Below are positions 42,313-51,388 of a DNA stretch of 64,000 nucleotides, one piece after another (positions within the stretch are counted from its first letter, which is position 1; each line of letters opens with the position of its first letter). The notes beneath the pieces are model-generated. The model did no database searches. It was given only the letters and a program-made list of their open reading frames with translations, and had not been told where the DNA came from. Source of the DNA: Streptomyces sp. BV286. GTDB lineage: Bacteria; Actinomycetota; Actinomycetes; Streptomycetales; Streptomycetaceae. The translations under genes were made by a program, and so were the position numbers. The stretch covers positions 1 to 64,000 of the forward strand of contig NZ_JAHRIB010000209.1 of NCBI RefSeq assembly GCF_019090165.1. The letters run 5' to 3'.

Positions 42313-44499
42313 TCAGAGCAGTGCTTCGGCGGTGATGGGCAGTTCGCGGATACGCCGGCCGGTGGCGTTGAAGACCGCGTTGGCGATGGCGGGCGCCACT
42401 CCGACGATGACGATCTCACCGAGTCCCTTGACGCCGATCGGGTCGGCCTCGTAGTCCTCACCCTCGATGTAGATGGCTTTCATGTCGGGCATGTCGGCGT
42501 GGGTCGGCACGAGGTAGTCGGCAAGGTTGGCGTTGACGATCCGGCCGTCGCGGTGGTCGGTGACCGTGTGCTCCAGGAGGGCATGACCGATACCGCCGAC
42601 CATGGCCCCGATGGCCTGGCTGTCGGCGAGCCTGGGGTTGATGATGCGGGCGGCGTCGTACACGCCGACCATGCGCCGCACCCGGACCAGGCCCAGGCGG
42701 GAGTCGACGGCGACTTCGGCGAAGGTCGCGGCATAGGCGTAGAAGGAGAACTTCTCCGATTCCGGCGCTCCGGCGTACGAGCCCATCGCTTCGAGGTGGG
42801 TGCGGTTGTTGCGGGCCAGGAGGCGCTGGTACGTCTCCCCGCGGGTGGGCTCGTCCTTCACATACAGCCGTCCGCCTCGTACGACGATGTCAGCGGCGCC
42901 GGCTCCGTGCAGGGGTGATCCGTCGTCGTCGACCGCAAGCGTGATGGCCTGCTCGCGCAGCTTGTCGCAGCCGTCCTGGACGGCGGAGCCGACACTGGCC
43001 ATGGTCTGCGAGCCGGCGTGGACGGGGGCCGGGGGCATGAGTGAGTCGCCGAGCCGGAACGTCACCTGCCGCATGGTCAGGCCAAGGGCGTCGGCGGCGA
43101 CCTGGGTCATCGAGGTGGCCGTGCCGGGGCCCATGTCGCTGGTCGCGGACTGCACCAGGGCGGTGCCGTCGGCGTCGAGCCGGACCGACGCCTGGGCCGC
43201 GCTGCGCTGGGTGTCGTAGACACCGGCGGCCATGCCCATACCGATGAGCCAGTTGCCGTCGCGCGTCGAGCGGGGCTTGGGGTTGCGCCGGTGCCAGCCG
43301 AACTCGCGGGCACCCGTGCGGTAGCAGTCGCGCAGGCGGCGGGTTGAGAACGGCAGATTGGTGGACTCGTCGTCGGCGGGTTCGTTGCGCAGCCGCAGCT
43401 CGATCGGGTCCAGGCCCAGTTCGTGGGCGAGTTCGTCCATCGCCGATTCGACAGGGAAGGCGCCGCTGGCGTAGCCGGGGCCGCGCATGAACCACGGGGT
43501 GCTCACGTCCAGCGGGACGTGGCGGTAGGCCTGGCGGACGTTGGGGGTGCTGTAGAGCATCCGGCCGGGTTCCAGAACGTGTTCGCTGTGCCTCTCGTAG
43601 CGGGAGCTCTCGGTGCGGATGTCGTGCGCCGACGCGGTCAGGCGGCCCTGCCGGTTGGCGCCGAGGCTCAGTTCGTACTCGTAGGCGGGCCGGAATCCCA
43701 CGCCGAAGTACAACTGCCTGCGCGTGAGGACGAGTTTCACTGTGCGTTTCACTTCGCGGGCGGCCAGGGCCGCGGTGACGGCGTGCACGTAGGTGCGGGC
43801 GGCGCTGCCGAAGGCCCCGCCGACGAACGGCGAGATGACGCGGACGTTGCCGGGCGCGATGCCGAACTCACCGGCCAGGGTGCGCACGGCGCCCACCACG
43901 TTCTGGGTCTTCTCCCAGACGGTCAGCCGGTCACCGTCCCAGCGGGCGACGGTGGCGTGCGGTTCCATCGGATTGTGGTGGTTGCGGGCCATCCGGTACG
44001 TCAGATCCAGCCGGACCGGAGCGGATTCAAGGGCTGCGTCGGCGTCGCCGCGTGCATAGGTCTCGGGGTCGTCGGCGGGTTCGGCGACGCTGATGTCGGT
44101 CGAGACGGACTCGGCGTCGTAGGAGACCTGCACCAGGCTCGCGGCGTGCTGGGCGATCTCCAGCGTGGTCGCCATCACGACCGCGACCGGCTGACCGAAG
44201 AACCGGACCCGATCGTCCTGGAAGGCACGCAGCCGCCGGCCCGGCGGGAATCCTCCTTGGACGGGCGGCAGCTTGGGCGCGTTGAGGTGACTGATCACCT
44301 TCAGGACGCCGGTTTCGGCTTCGGCGGCGCGGGCATCGATGCCGATGACACGGCCCCGGCCGACACTGCTGTCGACGAGAACCGCGTGCACGAACCCGTC
44401 GGGGCTGTTGTCGGCGGCGTACTTCGCTTTCCCGGTCACCCTCAGCCGTGCGTCGACCCGAGGCTCCGCCGCACCGACGGCTGCCTGTGGCTGGCTCAC
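42313..44499 (-). CDS. paoC: Molybdenum aldehyde oxidoreductase, large subunit
   Basis: A 728-residue xanthine-oxidase-family molybdopterin subunit. The ald_xan_dh_C N-terminal domain is residues 15-125 (GKAKYAADNSPDGFVHAVLV). Molybdopterin-binding segments follow: VISPFVGGAFGSAARTYVHA (near 245), FMRGPGYASGAFPVESAMDE (near 345), ATSDMGPGTATSMTQVAADA (near 465). The catalytic Glu is in VKGLGEIVIVG near 700. It oxidises aldehydes, probably aromatic ones. The GTG at 44499 has GTAGGAGG upstream and overlaps the paoB stop (GTGA). It has no Tat signal of its own and would be carried out with PaoA, as in E. coli PaoABC. Confidence 0.9.
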   Translation of the reverse strand: MSQPQAAVGAAEPRVDARLRVTGKAKYAADNSPDGFVHAVLVDSSVGRGRVIGIDARAAEAETGVLKVISHLNAPKLPPVQGGFPPGRRLRAFQDDRVRFFGQPVAVVMATTLEIAQHAASLVQVSYDAESVSTDISVAEPADDPETYARGDADAALESAPVRLDLTYRMARNHHNPMEPHATVARWDGDRLTVWEKTQNVVGAVRTLAGEFGIAPGNVRVISPFVGGAFGSAARTYVHAVTAALAAREVKRTVKLVLTRRQLYFGVGFRPAYEYELSLGANRQGRLTASAHDIRTESSRYERHSEHVLEPGRMLYSTPNVRQAYRHVPLDVSTPWFMRGPGYASGAFPVESAMDELAHELGLDPIELRLRNEPADDESTNLPFSTRRLRDCYRTGAREFGWHRRNPKPRSTRDGNWLIGMGMAAGVYDTQRSAAQASVRLDADGTALVQSATSDMGPGTATSMTQVAADALGLTMRQVTFRLGDSLMPPAPVHAGSQTMASVGSAVQDGCDKLREQAITLAVDDDGSPLHGAGAADIVVRGGRLYVKDEPTRGETYQRLLARNNRTHLEAMGSYAGAPESEKFSFYAYAATFAEVAVDSRLGLVRVRRMVGVYDAARIINPRLADSQAIGAMVGGIGHALLEHTVTDHRDGRIVNANLADYLVPTHADMPDMKAIYIEGEDYEADPIGVKGLGEIVIVGVAPAIANAVFNATGRRIRELPITAEALL

Positions 44500-45476
44500 T
44501 TGGTGCCTCCTACGGTGCTCAGCTGACGTTCGACGGTGCGTTTGAGCAACTCGACCTTGAAACGGTTGTGCGCGAGGGGGCGGGCCCCGACGGCCGCTTG
44601 CTGCGCGGCGGCCGCCCACAACGACTCAGAGGGACGCTCACCCACGAGATGCAACTCGACGGCGGGCAGCTTCCACGGCACCGTGCCCACTCCCCCGGCG
44701 GCCACCTTCGCCTCCTGGATCACGCCACCGCGCACGTGCAGTGCGACGGCGGCCGACGTGAGCGCGAACTCGTACGACTGCCGGTCGCGTACCTTCACAT
44801 AGCCGGACTTCAGAGGGCGCGGAAGGGCCGGGATCTCGACCGCCGTGATCAACTCGCCTTGTCCGACGGCATGTTCACGCTGTGGGGTGCTGCCCGGCCG
44901 CAGCAGGAAGTCGGCGAAGGCGACACGGCGTTCTCCGTCCGGGCCCAGCAGGTGCACGGTCGCCTCCAGCGCGGCGAAGGCGACGGCGACGTCGGAGGGG
45001 TGGGTGGCCACGCAGCCGTCGGAGGTGCCGAGGATCGCGTGGGTGCGGTTGAAGCCCTCCCGGGCCGCACAGCCCGAGCCGGGGTCGCGTTTGTTGCAGT
45101 CGGCGCTCACGTCACGGAAGTAGGTGCAGCGGGTGCGCTGCATGATGTTGCCGCCGATGGTTGCCATGTTCCGCAACTGAGCCGACGCACTCAGCTCCAG
45201 TGCTTCGGAGACAACGGGATACAGGGCGCGCACCTTGGAATGGGCGGCGGCCTCCGCCATCCGCACCAGCGCGCCGATGCGCAGGCCCCCGCGCTCGGTG
45301 ACGGTGACGTCGCGCAGCGGCAGGGTGCTGATGTCGACCAGCGAGCTGGGGCGTTCGACGGTCTCCCGCATGAGGTCGACGAGCGTGGTACCGCCGGCGA
45401 TGTATCGACCGCCGCGCCGACCGGCGTCGAGGGCCTCACGCGTGTCCGCGGCTTTGGTGTAGGTGAAGGGATACAT
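44496..45476 (-). CDS. paoB: Molybdenum aldehyde oxidoreductase, FAD/[4Fe-4S] subunit
   Basis: A 326-residue FAD-binding CO-dehydrogenase-type subunit. FAD contacts are in GGRYIAGGTTLVDLMRETVE and ATIGGNIMQRTRC. The cysteines in RTRCTYFRDVSADCNKRDPG and SGCAA match the extra [4Fe-4S] site known for E. coli PaoB and absent from ordinary xanthine dehydrogenases. Four bases separate it from paoA. It passes electrons from the 2Fe-2S clusters to FAD and then to an acceptor. Confidence 0.9.
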   Translation of the reverse strand: MYPFTYTKAADTREALDAGRRGGRYIAGGTTLVDLMRETVERPSSLVDISTLPLRDVTVTERGGLRIGALVRMAEAAAHSKVRALYPVVSEALELSASAQLRNMATIGGNIMQRTRCTYFRDVSADCNKRDPGSGCAAREGFNRTHAILGTSDGCVATHPSDVAVAFAALEATVHLLGPDGERRVAFADFLLRPGSTPQREHAVGQGELITAVEIPALPRPLKSGYVKVRDRQSYEFALTSAAVALHVRGGVIQEAKVAAGGVGTVPWKLPAVELHLVGERPSESLWAAAAQQAAVGARPLAHNRFKVELLKRTVERQLSTVGGTK

Positions 45477-45480
45477 GGGA

Positions 45481-46125
45481 TCAGCCCTTCCGGCCGGCGG
45501 CCTGCTCGACCGCGCGCTCGATCTTCACGTAGCAGCCGCAGCGGCAGATGTTGCCGCTCATCCACTCCCGGATCTCCTCCGGCGAACCGGTGTGACCCTC
45601 CTGGATGCACCCGACACCGGACACGATCTGCCCCGGCGTGCAGAAGCCGCACTGGAAGGCGTCCTGGTCGATGAATGCCTGCTGCAACGGGTGGAGCCGG
45701 TCGCCCTTTGCCAGGCCCTCGATCGTGGTGACTTCGGCGCCCTCAAGGCGCACCGCCAGTGTCAGACAGGAGTTGACCCGGCGTCCGTCGACCAAGACCG
45801 TGCAGGCGCCGCAGGCCCCGGCGTTGCAGCCCTTCTTCGAACCGGTCAGGTCGAGATGCTCGCGCAGCAGGTCGAGGAGCGAGGTGCGGTTGTCGACCGT
45901 GAGGGTGCGCCGGACCCCGTTGACCGTCAACGAGACATGGCTGCCGGGCGGCGCTTCGGCGGCCACCGCTTCCTCGGCGGCGGACAGGGATGATCCCGCG
46001 GCCAATCCGCCTACCGCGGCGGCTCCTCCGACAGCGGTCGTCGTGGCGATGAAGGCACGCCGGGTGGGCGGTGCCGGGGAATCGGCGGAGGGAGTCACGG
46101 CATGGAAGGGAGGTTCGGTGGACAT
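45481..46125 (-). CDS. paoA: Molybdenum aldehyde oxidoreductase, 2Fe-2S subunit with Tat signal
   Basis: A 214-residue ferredoxin-like subunit. The Tat signal TRRAFIATTTAVGGAAAVGG is followed by an Ala-rich cleavage region near residue 50. The plant-type 2Fe-2S cluster is GCNAGACGACTVLVDGRRV with a later Cys, and the second helical 2Fe-2S domain is FQCGFCTPGQ and NICRCGCY. The ATG at 46125 is chosen over GTG 46131 by alignment with the amidohydrolase start at 31545, with which it shares its leader. The Tat signal exports the PaoABC complex. Confidence 0.9.
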   Translation of the reverse strand: MSTEPPFHAVTPSADSPAPPTRRAFIATTTAVGGAAAVGGLAAGSSLSAAEEAVAAEAPPGSHVSLTVNGVRRTLTVDNRTSLLDLLREHLDLTGSKKGCNAGACGACTVLVDGRRVNSCLTLAVRLEGAEVTTIEGLAKGDRLHPLQQAFIDQDAFQCGFCTPGQIVSGVGCIQEGHTGSPEEIREWMSGNICRCGCYVKIERAVEQAAGRKG

Positions 46126-46205
46126 GTCCACTCTCTCTCATCGGTGACGCTTGCGGTTGTCGGGTGTGTGCCGATTCCCTTGCCGCCTCCGCGAAGGCGC
46201 GCAGC
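46005..46205 (-). repeat. Shared promoter/Tat-leader module, copy 2
   Basis: Homologous to 31430-31622 across the 5' flank, start codon and Tat signal; see that entry for shared landmarks. The leaders MSTEPPFHAVTPSADSP here and MSNERPVHAVTPPAEAP there are clearly related, while the mature proteins (2Fe-2S subunit and amidohydrolase) are not. Confidence 0.75.
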
Positions 46206-46512
46206 TCACGTGACCCGGGCAGGCAGCCGCTCCCGCTGACGTAACGACGGAGGAGGAAGGCTCCCACTGGACGACGGGACGGAACCGGCTCCCGGAAGCG
46301 CGGCGCACCGGCCTTTCAGCCCGGGAGGAGCATCCACTCCACCGGGGCACCAGGACGGAGCCGTAGCCGGCGGACAGGGGCGAGGCACAGGCGGCACCAC
46401 TGACCAAGCAGACGTCGGGGATCGAGGCCGGGATTCGGAACACCTGCCAAGCATTAACCTCCTGATGACTATCAAGCAAGCGTCCATGTATCAAGCAGCC
46501 TTATACTAAGGT
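46206..46512. other. Promoter-bearing intergenic region, AT-rich end
   Basis: About 300 bases. The stretch 46440-46530 is unusually AT-rich for this DNA. On the minus strand it holds GCTTGATA twice, 19 bases apart, and then ATCAGGAGGTTAATG, a strong ribosome site and ATG (46454) opening an 82-codon frame without any family resemblance. It may be the start of a lost gene or a leader peptide for the pao operon. Confidence 0.35.
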
Positions 46513-47508
46513 TTATTTAATTTCGACACCCTGCTGGGAAACCGTCCAGGAGGACACCCGGCCGTTCGGCATGCCGCTGTCGAGGCGACGTCGTCCACGA
46601 GGACCGCAGCCGGGCCGAACATGCCGGAGCCAGAACTGACCACCACCCGCGATACCCAGAGCGGTCCGCGTGACCGTGGGCTCGTACTCCGGGGCGACGT
46701 CCGCCAGCACGCTCAGGACCGTGCGCGCGAGACGACGAGCGATCACGCTCGTCCCCCTCGGCCGGGTTGCTCGCCCGCAGTGCCTCCAGCAGTGCCTCAT
46801 GTTCCTTGGCCAGACCATGACGTCAAGCTCGGCAGGGGCCGTTGGCGGACTTCGTGGGCCACATGCGGGCGAGGGAGGTCGAGCATGTCCTTGGCGCCAT
46901 GACCATGCGCTGACGATCGCCGGCCGACGCCGCTCCATCGCGCAGCGCTCGGCAAATACGAGCACAGCCCGGACGTAGGCGTCGCCGAGCCGGTGATGCA
47001 CTGGGCTCATGGCTTCGAACGGGAAGTCCACGGCGGTGCCCGGCGGCAAGCGCGTGAACTGCTCCATCGCGCGGAGCGAGATGACGTCGCCCACGCCCGA
47101 GACGGTCAGCCCGAACAACGGCCACGTGAGTGTCCGGGCAGCCGCTATGTGCACGCCGATCGCTCCGCCGATCGAATGGCCGAGCAGCACGACGCCGGGG
47201 CGTCCGTCGCCGAACTGCTGCCAGGCATCGGCGATCGCTTCGGCGATGATGGAAGCCGCCTCGGCGAACGGCGGTTGCCGGCGAGCGGACTCCTCGTCGG
47301 CGGGATGGCCGGGGCGCGTGATTGCGAGGGCCGGGAAGCCCGCGGTAGCTGCCCGGCTGAGCAGTGAGGAACCGGGCGCGTCGAAGTAACGGCTGTCGTA
47401 ACCGCCGCCGTGCAGGCCCACCAGGAGCGAGGGCTGGATCCTCTGTGGCTCGGCGGAACACGAAGGCGGACTCGTGCCCAGGATCAGGGATTGATCACGG
47501 GCATCCAC
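46513..47508 (-). pseudogene. Alpha/beta hydrolase with scrambled C-terminus
   Basis: The first about 195 residues are a convincing alpha/beta hydrolase: oxyanion segment GLHGGGYDSRYFDAPGSSLL, then FPALAITRPGHP, nucleophile elbow VLLGHSIGGAIGVHIAA. The ATG at 47508 lies inside the end of the MDR gene (25-base overlap), so it belongs to that operon. After about 46920 the frame stays open but no longer resembles the fold and lacks a credible Asp/His. Other frames give GAKDMLDLPRPHVAHEVR and KEHEALLEALRASNPAEG, the latter like a GntR/FCD C-terminus. This suggests a frameshifted hydrolase fused to debris. Confidence 0.6.
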
Positions 47509-48584
47509 ATGGGTTCGTCGCGGCGTTGGACGGCATCGACGGCCCCCAGCACGTCGCTGAGCGGAAACCGATGCGTGATGAGCTCGTCAGCGGTGAGCGC
47601 GCCGGTCTCCAGCAGGCGCAGGACTTCCAGCGCGTCGTTGCGGGTACAGGTACGGGTGCCCACGAACCGCCACATGTTCAGCATCATCGCCATCGGTGAC
47701 AGCGGCAGCGGCGTCTGATTGCCTCCCATGTGCACCAGGGCGCCGCCGGCCGCGAGCCCCGCCATGGCCTGACCGGTGACCGGCCCGTCGGGGACGTAGT
47801 CGAGGACCGCGTGTGCCCCGCCGGGTGCCAGTTCGCGCAGCCGACCGGCGAGTGCTCCGGTGGTCGCCCAGTCGTCGGGGAGTTCTTCCAGAGCGACGAT
47901 GCCGGCCGGGATGCCACCGGACAGCTCTGCGACGGCTTTGAGCCGGTCCCTGTGGCGGCCGACAAGGATGAGGTCGGCGACACCGAAGTGCTTCGCGAGC
48001 TTGACCGTCGCGGTGCCCATGGCACCGGTCGGGGCAGTGACGACGACGGTGGATCCCATCGGCAGCTCGGCCCACTTGAGCGCGCGTACGGCGTTGGCCA
48101 GGGTGTGCACCTTGGCCGCGACGTCGAAGCCGACGGATTGCGGCAGCGGGTCGACCAGCCAGTACGGGAGCCGCACGTACTCCGCGAGGACGCCGTTGTG
48201 GTACTCGTCGTAGAGGGGCATCGCAGCGTCGTTGAAGGCGGCGTAGCCCATCATGGACTGCTGCGGGCACATCATGTCGCGGTCGGTACGACAGTAGGTG
48301 CAGGTGCGGCAGTTCAGGAAAGGGTGTACCCGGACCCGGTCGCCGATGCCGAGGCCGGTGGCGTCACTGCCGACGGCGGCGATGGTGCCGGCGGCCTCGA
48401 AGCCGACTGTGGCGGGCAGATGCTTGAACGCGCCCATGTGGAGCAGCCGCATGATCCCCGGGGCCAGGCCGGCGGATGCGACCCGCACGACGACGTCCAT
48501 CGGACCGGGCTCGGGAACGGGGATGTCCTCCAGGACCAGGGTGCTGGCGTCGCGATGGGCGCGCAGGGCAAGCATCGTCGTCAT
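47484..48584 (-). CDS. Zinc MDR dehydrogenase
   Basis: A 366-residue zinc-type medium-chain dehydrogenase. The structural zinc lobe is complete (NCRTCTYCRTDRDMMC near residue 95). The position of the catalytic Cys reads SAGLAPGIMRLL, so the canonical catalytic ligand is absent. The Rossmann motif is APTGAMGTATVKLAKHFG near residue 185. Start and the preceding cupin stop overlap (ATGA). Within the cluster it could oxidise or reduce an alcohol or aldehyde intermediate. Confidence 0.87.
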   Translation of the reverse strand: MTTMLALRAHRDASTLVLEDIPVPEPGPMDVVVRVASAGLAPGIMRLLHMGAFKHLPATVGFEAAGTIAAVGSDATGLGIGDRVRVHPFLNCRTCTYCRTDRDMMCPQQSMMGYAAFNDAAMPLYDEYHNGVLAEYVRLPYWLVDPLPQSVGFDVAAKVHTLANAVRALKWAELPMGSTVVVTAPTGAMGTATVKLAKHFGVADLILVGRHRDRLKAVAELSGGIPAGIVALEELPDDWATTGALAGRLRELAPGGAHAVLDYVPDGPVTGQAMAGLAAGGALVHMGGNQTPLPLSPMAMMLNMWRFVGTRTCTRNDALEVLRLLETGALTADELITHRFPLSDVLGAVDAVQRRDEPMWMPVINP

Positions 48585-49573
48585 GAGTGGACCTCCGTGG
48601 TGAGGGCCGCGAGCCGTTCGGGCGAGTAGTGGTCGGCTGTACGGGAGGTCTTGGCGACCTGGGGAACCTCGCTGCGTGAGAGCAGGCTGACATGGTCGCC
48701 CGCCTCGGTCGCGACGCTGGCGTGCGAGATCCCGAGCGGGATGCGCACGAAATCGCCGGGCTCGAGGTCGAGGATGCCGTGCTGGGTGATCAGGGTGCGG
48801 TGGCCATTGGCCTGGTACTGGATCTCGTCGGCATCAAGGGTGCGGCGATAGCGGCGTTCACCGCCGGGCACGGTGCTGACGAGGCCGATACGGACGCGGT
48901 CGGTGCCGTACAGCCAGGTGGTGTCCTGGGAACGACCGGGGCGCAGTACCTGAATCCGGCGGTCGTCGCTGTGGACATGTTCGAGGAGCTGCTGTTCATC
49001 GACCCCGAAAAGGGTGATGTCGCGACCGGGTGTACCCAGGTTCCAGCTGACTGCTTCGTTGGCCGGGGCGGGCTGCCAGCCGGGAAACGGCGGGAACACC
49101 GCCTGGGACTCGCGCTGGGCCGGTACCAGCTCGGCGACCGGGGCGGGGATGTAGAACAGCAGGTGGCTTGCGGCGCGGCCGTAGTTGTCATGGGCCACGC
49201 CCCGCGGGATGCGGGAGAACTCGCCGGGCCGGTGCTCGATCACGCCGAGTTCGGTCATCAGGGTGCGCTCGCCGGCGATCTGGTAGGAGAGCTCGTCCAC
49301 GTCGCAGTTGCGGTGATAGAAGGGCTGCCGACCGTCCATCTTCTGCCACTCGACGCGGAGTTCGTCGTTCTCGTACACACCGCGCGGCGGGGCGAACTCC
49401 TCTGCCTGGTACTCCTGCGGGTAGTGCACCACGGCCAGGGGCGGCTGCTCGTCCCACAGCTTCATGGGCACCTTGGACGGATGCGGCGGCGACAGCAGCA
49501 TGTGCTCGTCGCGGACGACGCTCTGCAGCGGCTGGTCCGATGCCATGACCATGATGTCCTCGTTGACACTCAC
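48581..49573 (-). CDS. Bicupin, homogentisate-dioxygenase-like
   Basis: A 330-residue two-cupin protein related to homogentisate 1,2-dioxygenase (HmgA superfamily). The first cupin has PFYHRNCDVDELSYQIAGER and IPRGVAHDNYGR; the second has DADEIQYQANGHRTLITQHG and IPLGISHAS. It is about 100 residues shorter than true HmgA, so it is more likely a ring-cleavage enzyme for another dihydroxy-aromatic acid, or a non-catalytic relative. It lies in the cluster with FAH- and VOC-family genes and is coupled to the downstream MDR by ATGA. Confidence 0.75.
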   Translation of the reverse strand: MSVNEDIMVMASDQPLQSVVRDEHMLLSPPHPSKVPMKLWDEQPPLAVVHYPQEYQAEEFAPPRGVYENDELRVEWQKMDGRQPFYHRNCDVDELSYQIAGERTLMTELGVIEHRPGEFSRIPRGVAHDNYGRAASHLLFYIPAPVAELVPAQRESQAVFPPFPGWQPAPANEAVSWNLGTPGRDITLFGVDEQQLLEHVHSDDRRIQVLRPGRSQDTTWLYGTDRVRIGLVSTVPGGERRYRRTLDADEIQYQANGHRTLITQHGILDLEPGDFVRIPLGISHASVATEAGDHVSLLSRSEVPQVAKTSRTADHYSPERLAALTTEVHS

Positions 49574-49693
49574 GGCAACCTCCTCATTCGGGGTGGCGTC
49601 GCTTGATGCGGCTCAGGTTGTCAGCCGATCCCGCTGCCCGGAACTCGGCAGGATCGGGGTCTTTACGGAATGGTTTCAGTGCTGTCGGCGGTG

Positions 49694-50437
49694 TTACTTC
49701 TTTCGGCCCCAGAACATCTCGATGCCGCGCCATTCCATCAGCTGTGGGCTGTCGACGGTGTCCCCGAATGCGTCGCGGACCTCTTCGCCGGACCAGTAGG
49801 GAATGTCTTCCACCGGGACCTGCTGAAACAGTTTGTCGAACCATTGCCGGAGATGGACGTCGGAGTTGATGCGCGCGGTGAACGTCGGCCCCTTCAGGAC
49901 CGACTCGGCCAGCACGATGCGCCGCCCCGGCTTCATCACGCGCAACAGGTTCCTGGCCGTCTCCTCCCAGTCGTCGCAGTGCTGGGTCGCCTGGAGCACC
50001 GCGACGCAGTCGTACTGCTCGTCGGCCTTCGAGTCGGCGTAGTCCCAGCGCCAGCAGCCGGTCTGACCGTTCCGCCCGGGGAGCTTGCCCAGGACCGCCT
50101 TGCGCCCCTCGTGGATGATCTCCACCTCATCCACGACGCCATCCGGTCCCACGATCTCCCGCATGTCTTCCACCCATCCCGCGGGGGCGATGCCCTCGCC
50201 GATGAGCAGGACCTTGTCTCCGGCGCGGAGTTCGAGGAGGCCATAGACGATTTCGGAGATCGGCCGGGCCAGTTCCCTCCAGATGTAGGGCAGCCCGCCG
50301 GCGATCGACACGGCGGTCCCCCACTTGTTCTGCAGGCTGCCGTCGTGGACCTCCTTCCCGAAAATTTCCTCGTCCCACGGCTGAACGTGGTCCCATGGGT
50401 TTCCGCCGCCGAAATTGCTCTGGGGATCGCTGCTCAC
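49694..50437 (-). CDS. SAM-dependent methyltransferase-like protein
   Basis: A 247-residue class-I methyltransferase-like protein. Motif I is degenerate (KVLLIGEGIAPAGWVEDM in place of GxGxG), the post-I acid is VDEVEI, and motif IV/V regions are YDCVAVLQATQHCDDWEE and NLLRVMKPGRRIVLAESVLK. The glycine-poor motif I leaves SAM binding uncertain. Neighbours are a cupin dioxygenase 120 bases downstream and an FAH hydrolase upstream. O-methylation, or demethylation, of a phenolic acid is possible, but the sequence does not decide. Confidence 0.7.
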   Translation of the reverse strand: MSSDPQSNFGGGNPWDHVQPWDEEIFGKEVHDGSLQNKWGTAVSIAGGLPYIWRELARPISEIVYGLLELRAGDKVLLIGEGIAPAGWVEDMREIVGPDGVVDEVEIIHEGRKAVLGKLPGRNGQTGCWRWDYADSKADEQYDCVAVLQATQHCDDWEETARNLLRVMKPGRRIVLAESVLKGPTFTARINSDVHLRQWFDKLFQQVPVEDIPYWSGEEVRDAFGDTVDSPQLMEWRGIEMFWGRKK

Positions 50438-50548
50438 CTGAATTGCCTCCTACCACTGGGCCCTCGCACATGCGACGGCCGCCAGAATTGACTTTTCCCG
50501 ACCTCCAGGACGCCACGACTCCGGCGTCCTCAAGATGGCCTCCGCGCG

Positions 50549-51388
50549 TCAGGCGCAGGTGTTCACAAGCGTGCCGATGCCCTCGATCTCGATCCGGACC
50601 TCGTCCCCGGACCGCAGGAACAGGCCTCGTTTGTGCCCCACCCCGGCCGGAGTGCCTGTGGCGATCACGTCGCCGGGTTCGAGGGTCGTCTGCCGCGACA
50701 GGTACGAGACCAGCGCGGGAACCGGGTGAATGAGCTGGGAGGTACGCGCGTCCTGGCGGAGCTCGCCTGCGACCCAGGTGCGCAGGTGCACGTCATCAGG
50801 ATCGGCGAACTCTTCGAGCGTGGCCAGGGCGGGGCCCATGGGGGTGAAGGTGTCGAAGCTCTTGGCCGCGGTGACGTTGGCTGCTCGGCCGGGAACGCGT
50901 CCCTTCTGGACATCGCGCGCGCTGACGTCGTTGCAGATCGTGAAGCCGGCGACGAACGAGTAGGCATCCGCCTCCGGCACGTCGGTGGCGCGCCTACCGA
51001 TGACGACCGCGAGCTCGCCTTCGTAGTCGACCTCGTCCGGGGCGGCCTTCGGGAAGCGGATTCGCTCTCCGGTGCCGATCACCGAGGACGGGGCCTTCAG
51101 GAAGACGACCGGGTCCTCCGCCGTGCCGGCGTACCCCACCTCGGTGCGGTGACCGGCGTAGGCGTAACCCACCGCCCAGATCTTCGAGGGCCTGGGGACG
51201 GGCGCCACGAGCTGGGCCCGGGTCATGGGAACCCGGTCGCGGACCGTGGCCGTGGCGATGGACGCGATGTCGAGACCGGCCTGCAGGGCTGCACCGAGGT
51301 CGGTCGCGTCGAGGTCGAGGAGGGCGACGGTCTCGCCGTCGGCCTCCAGTCTGCCGATCCCCTTGGCCGTGCTGACGAGCCTGGTCAC
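50549..51388 (-). CDS. FAH-family hydrolase / hydratase
   Basis: A 279-residue fumarylacetoacetate-hydrolase-fold enzyme. Metal Glu residues are in VDYEGELAVVIG near 120 and the Asp in NDVSARDVQKGRVPG near 152. The C-terminal signature is TTLEPGDVIATGTPAGVG. In meta-cleavage pathways such enzymes hydrolyse or decarboxylate the ring-opened 2-oxo acid. Its start overlaps the VOC dioxygenase stop by ATGA, linking it to ring cleavage. It differs from the gentisate-operon paralogue at 26996. Confidence 0.87.
   Translation of the reverse strand: MTRLVSTAKGIGRLEADGETVALLDLDATDLGAALQAGLDIASIATATVRDRVPMTRAQLVAPVPRPSKIWAVGYAYAGHRTEVGYAGTAEDPVVFLKAPSSVIGTGERIRFPKAAPDEVDYEGELAVVIGRRATDVPEADAYSFVAGFTICNDVSARDVQKGRVPGRAANVTAAKSFDTFTPMGPALATLEEFADPDDVHLRTWVAGELRQDARTSQLIHPVPALVSYLSRQTTLEPGDVIATGTPAGVGHKRGLFLRSGDEVRIEIEGIGTLVNTCA

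Noticed and set aside
46206..46454. 82-codon ORF with an excellent AGGAGG ribosome site
   Set aside because: The protein is Pro/Ser/Arg-rich with no family likeness. It is kept only as a note on the intergenic region.
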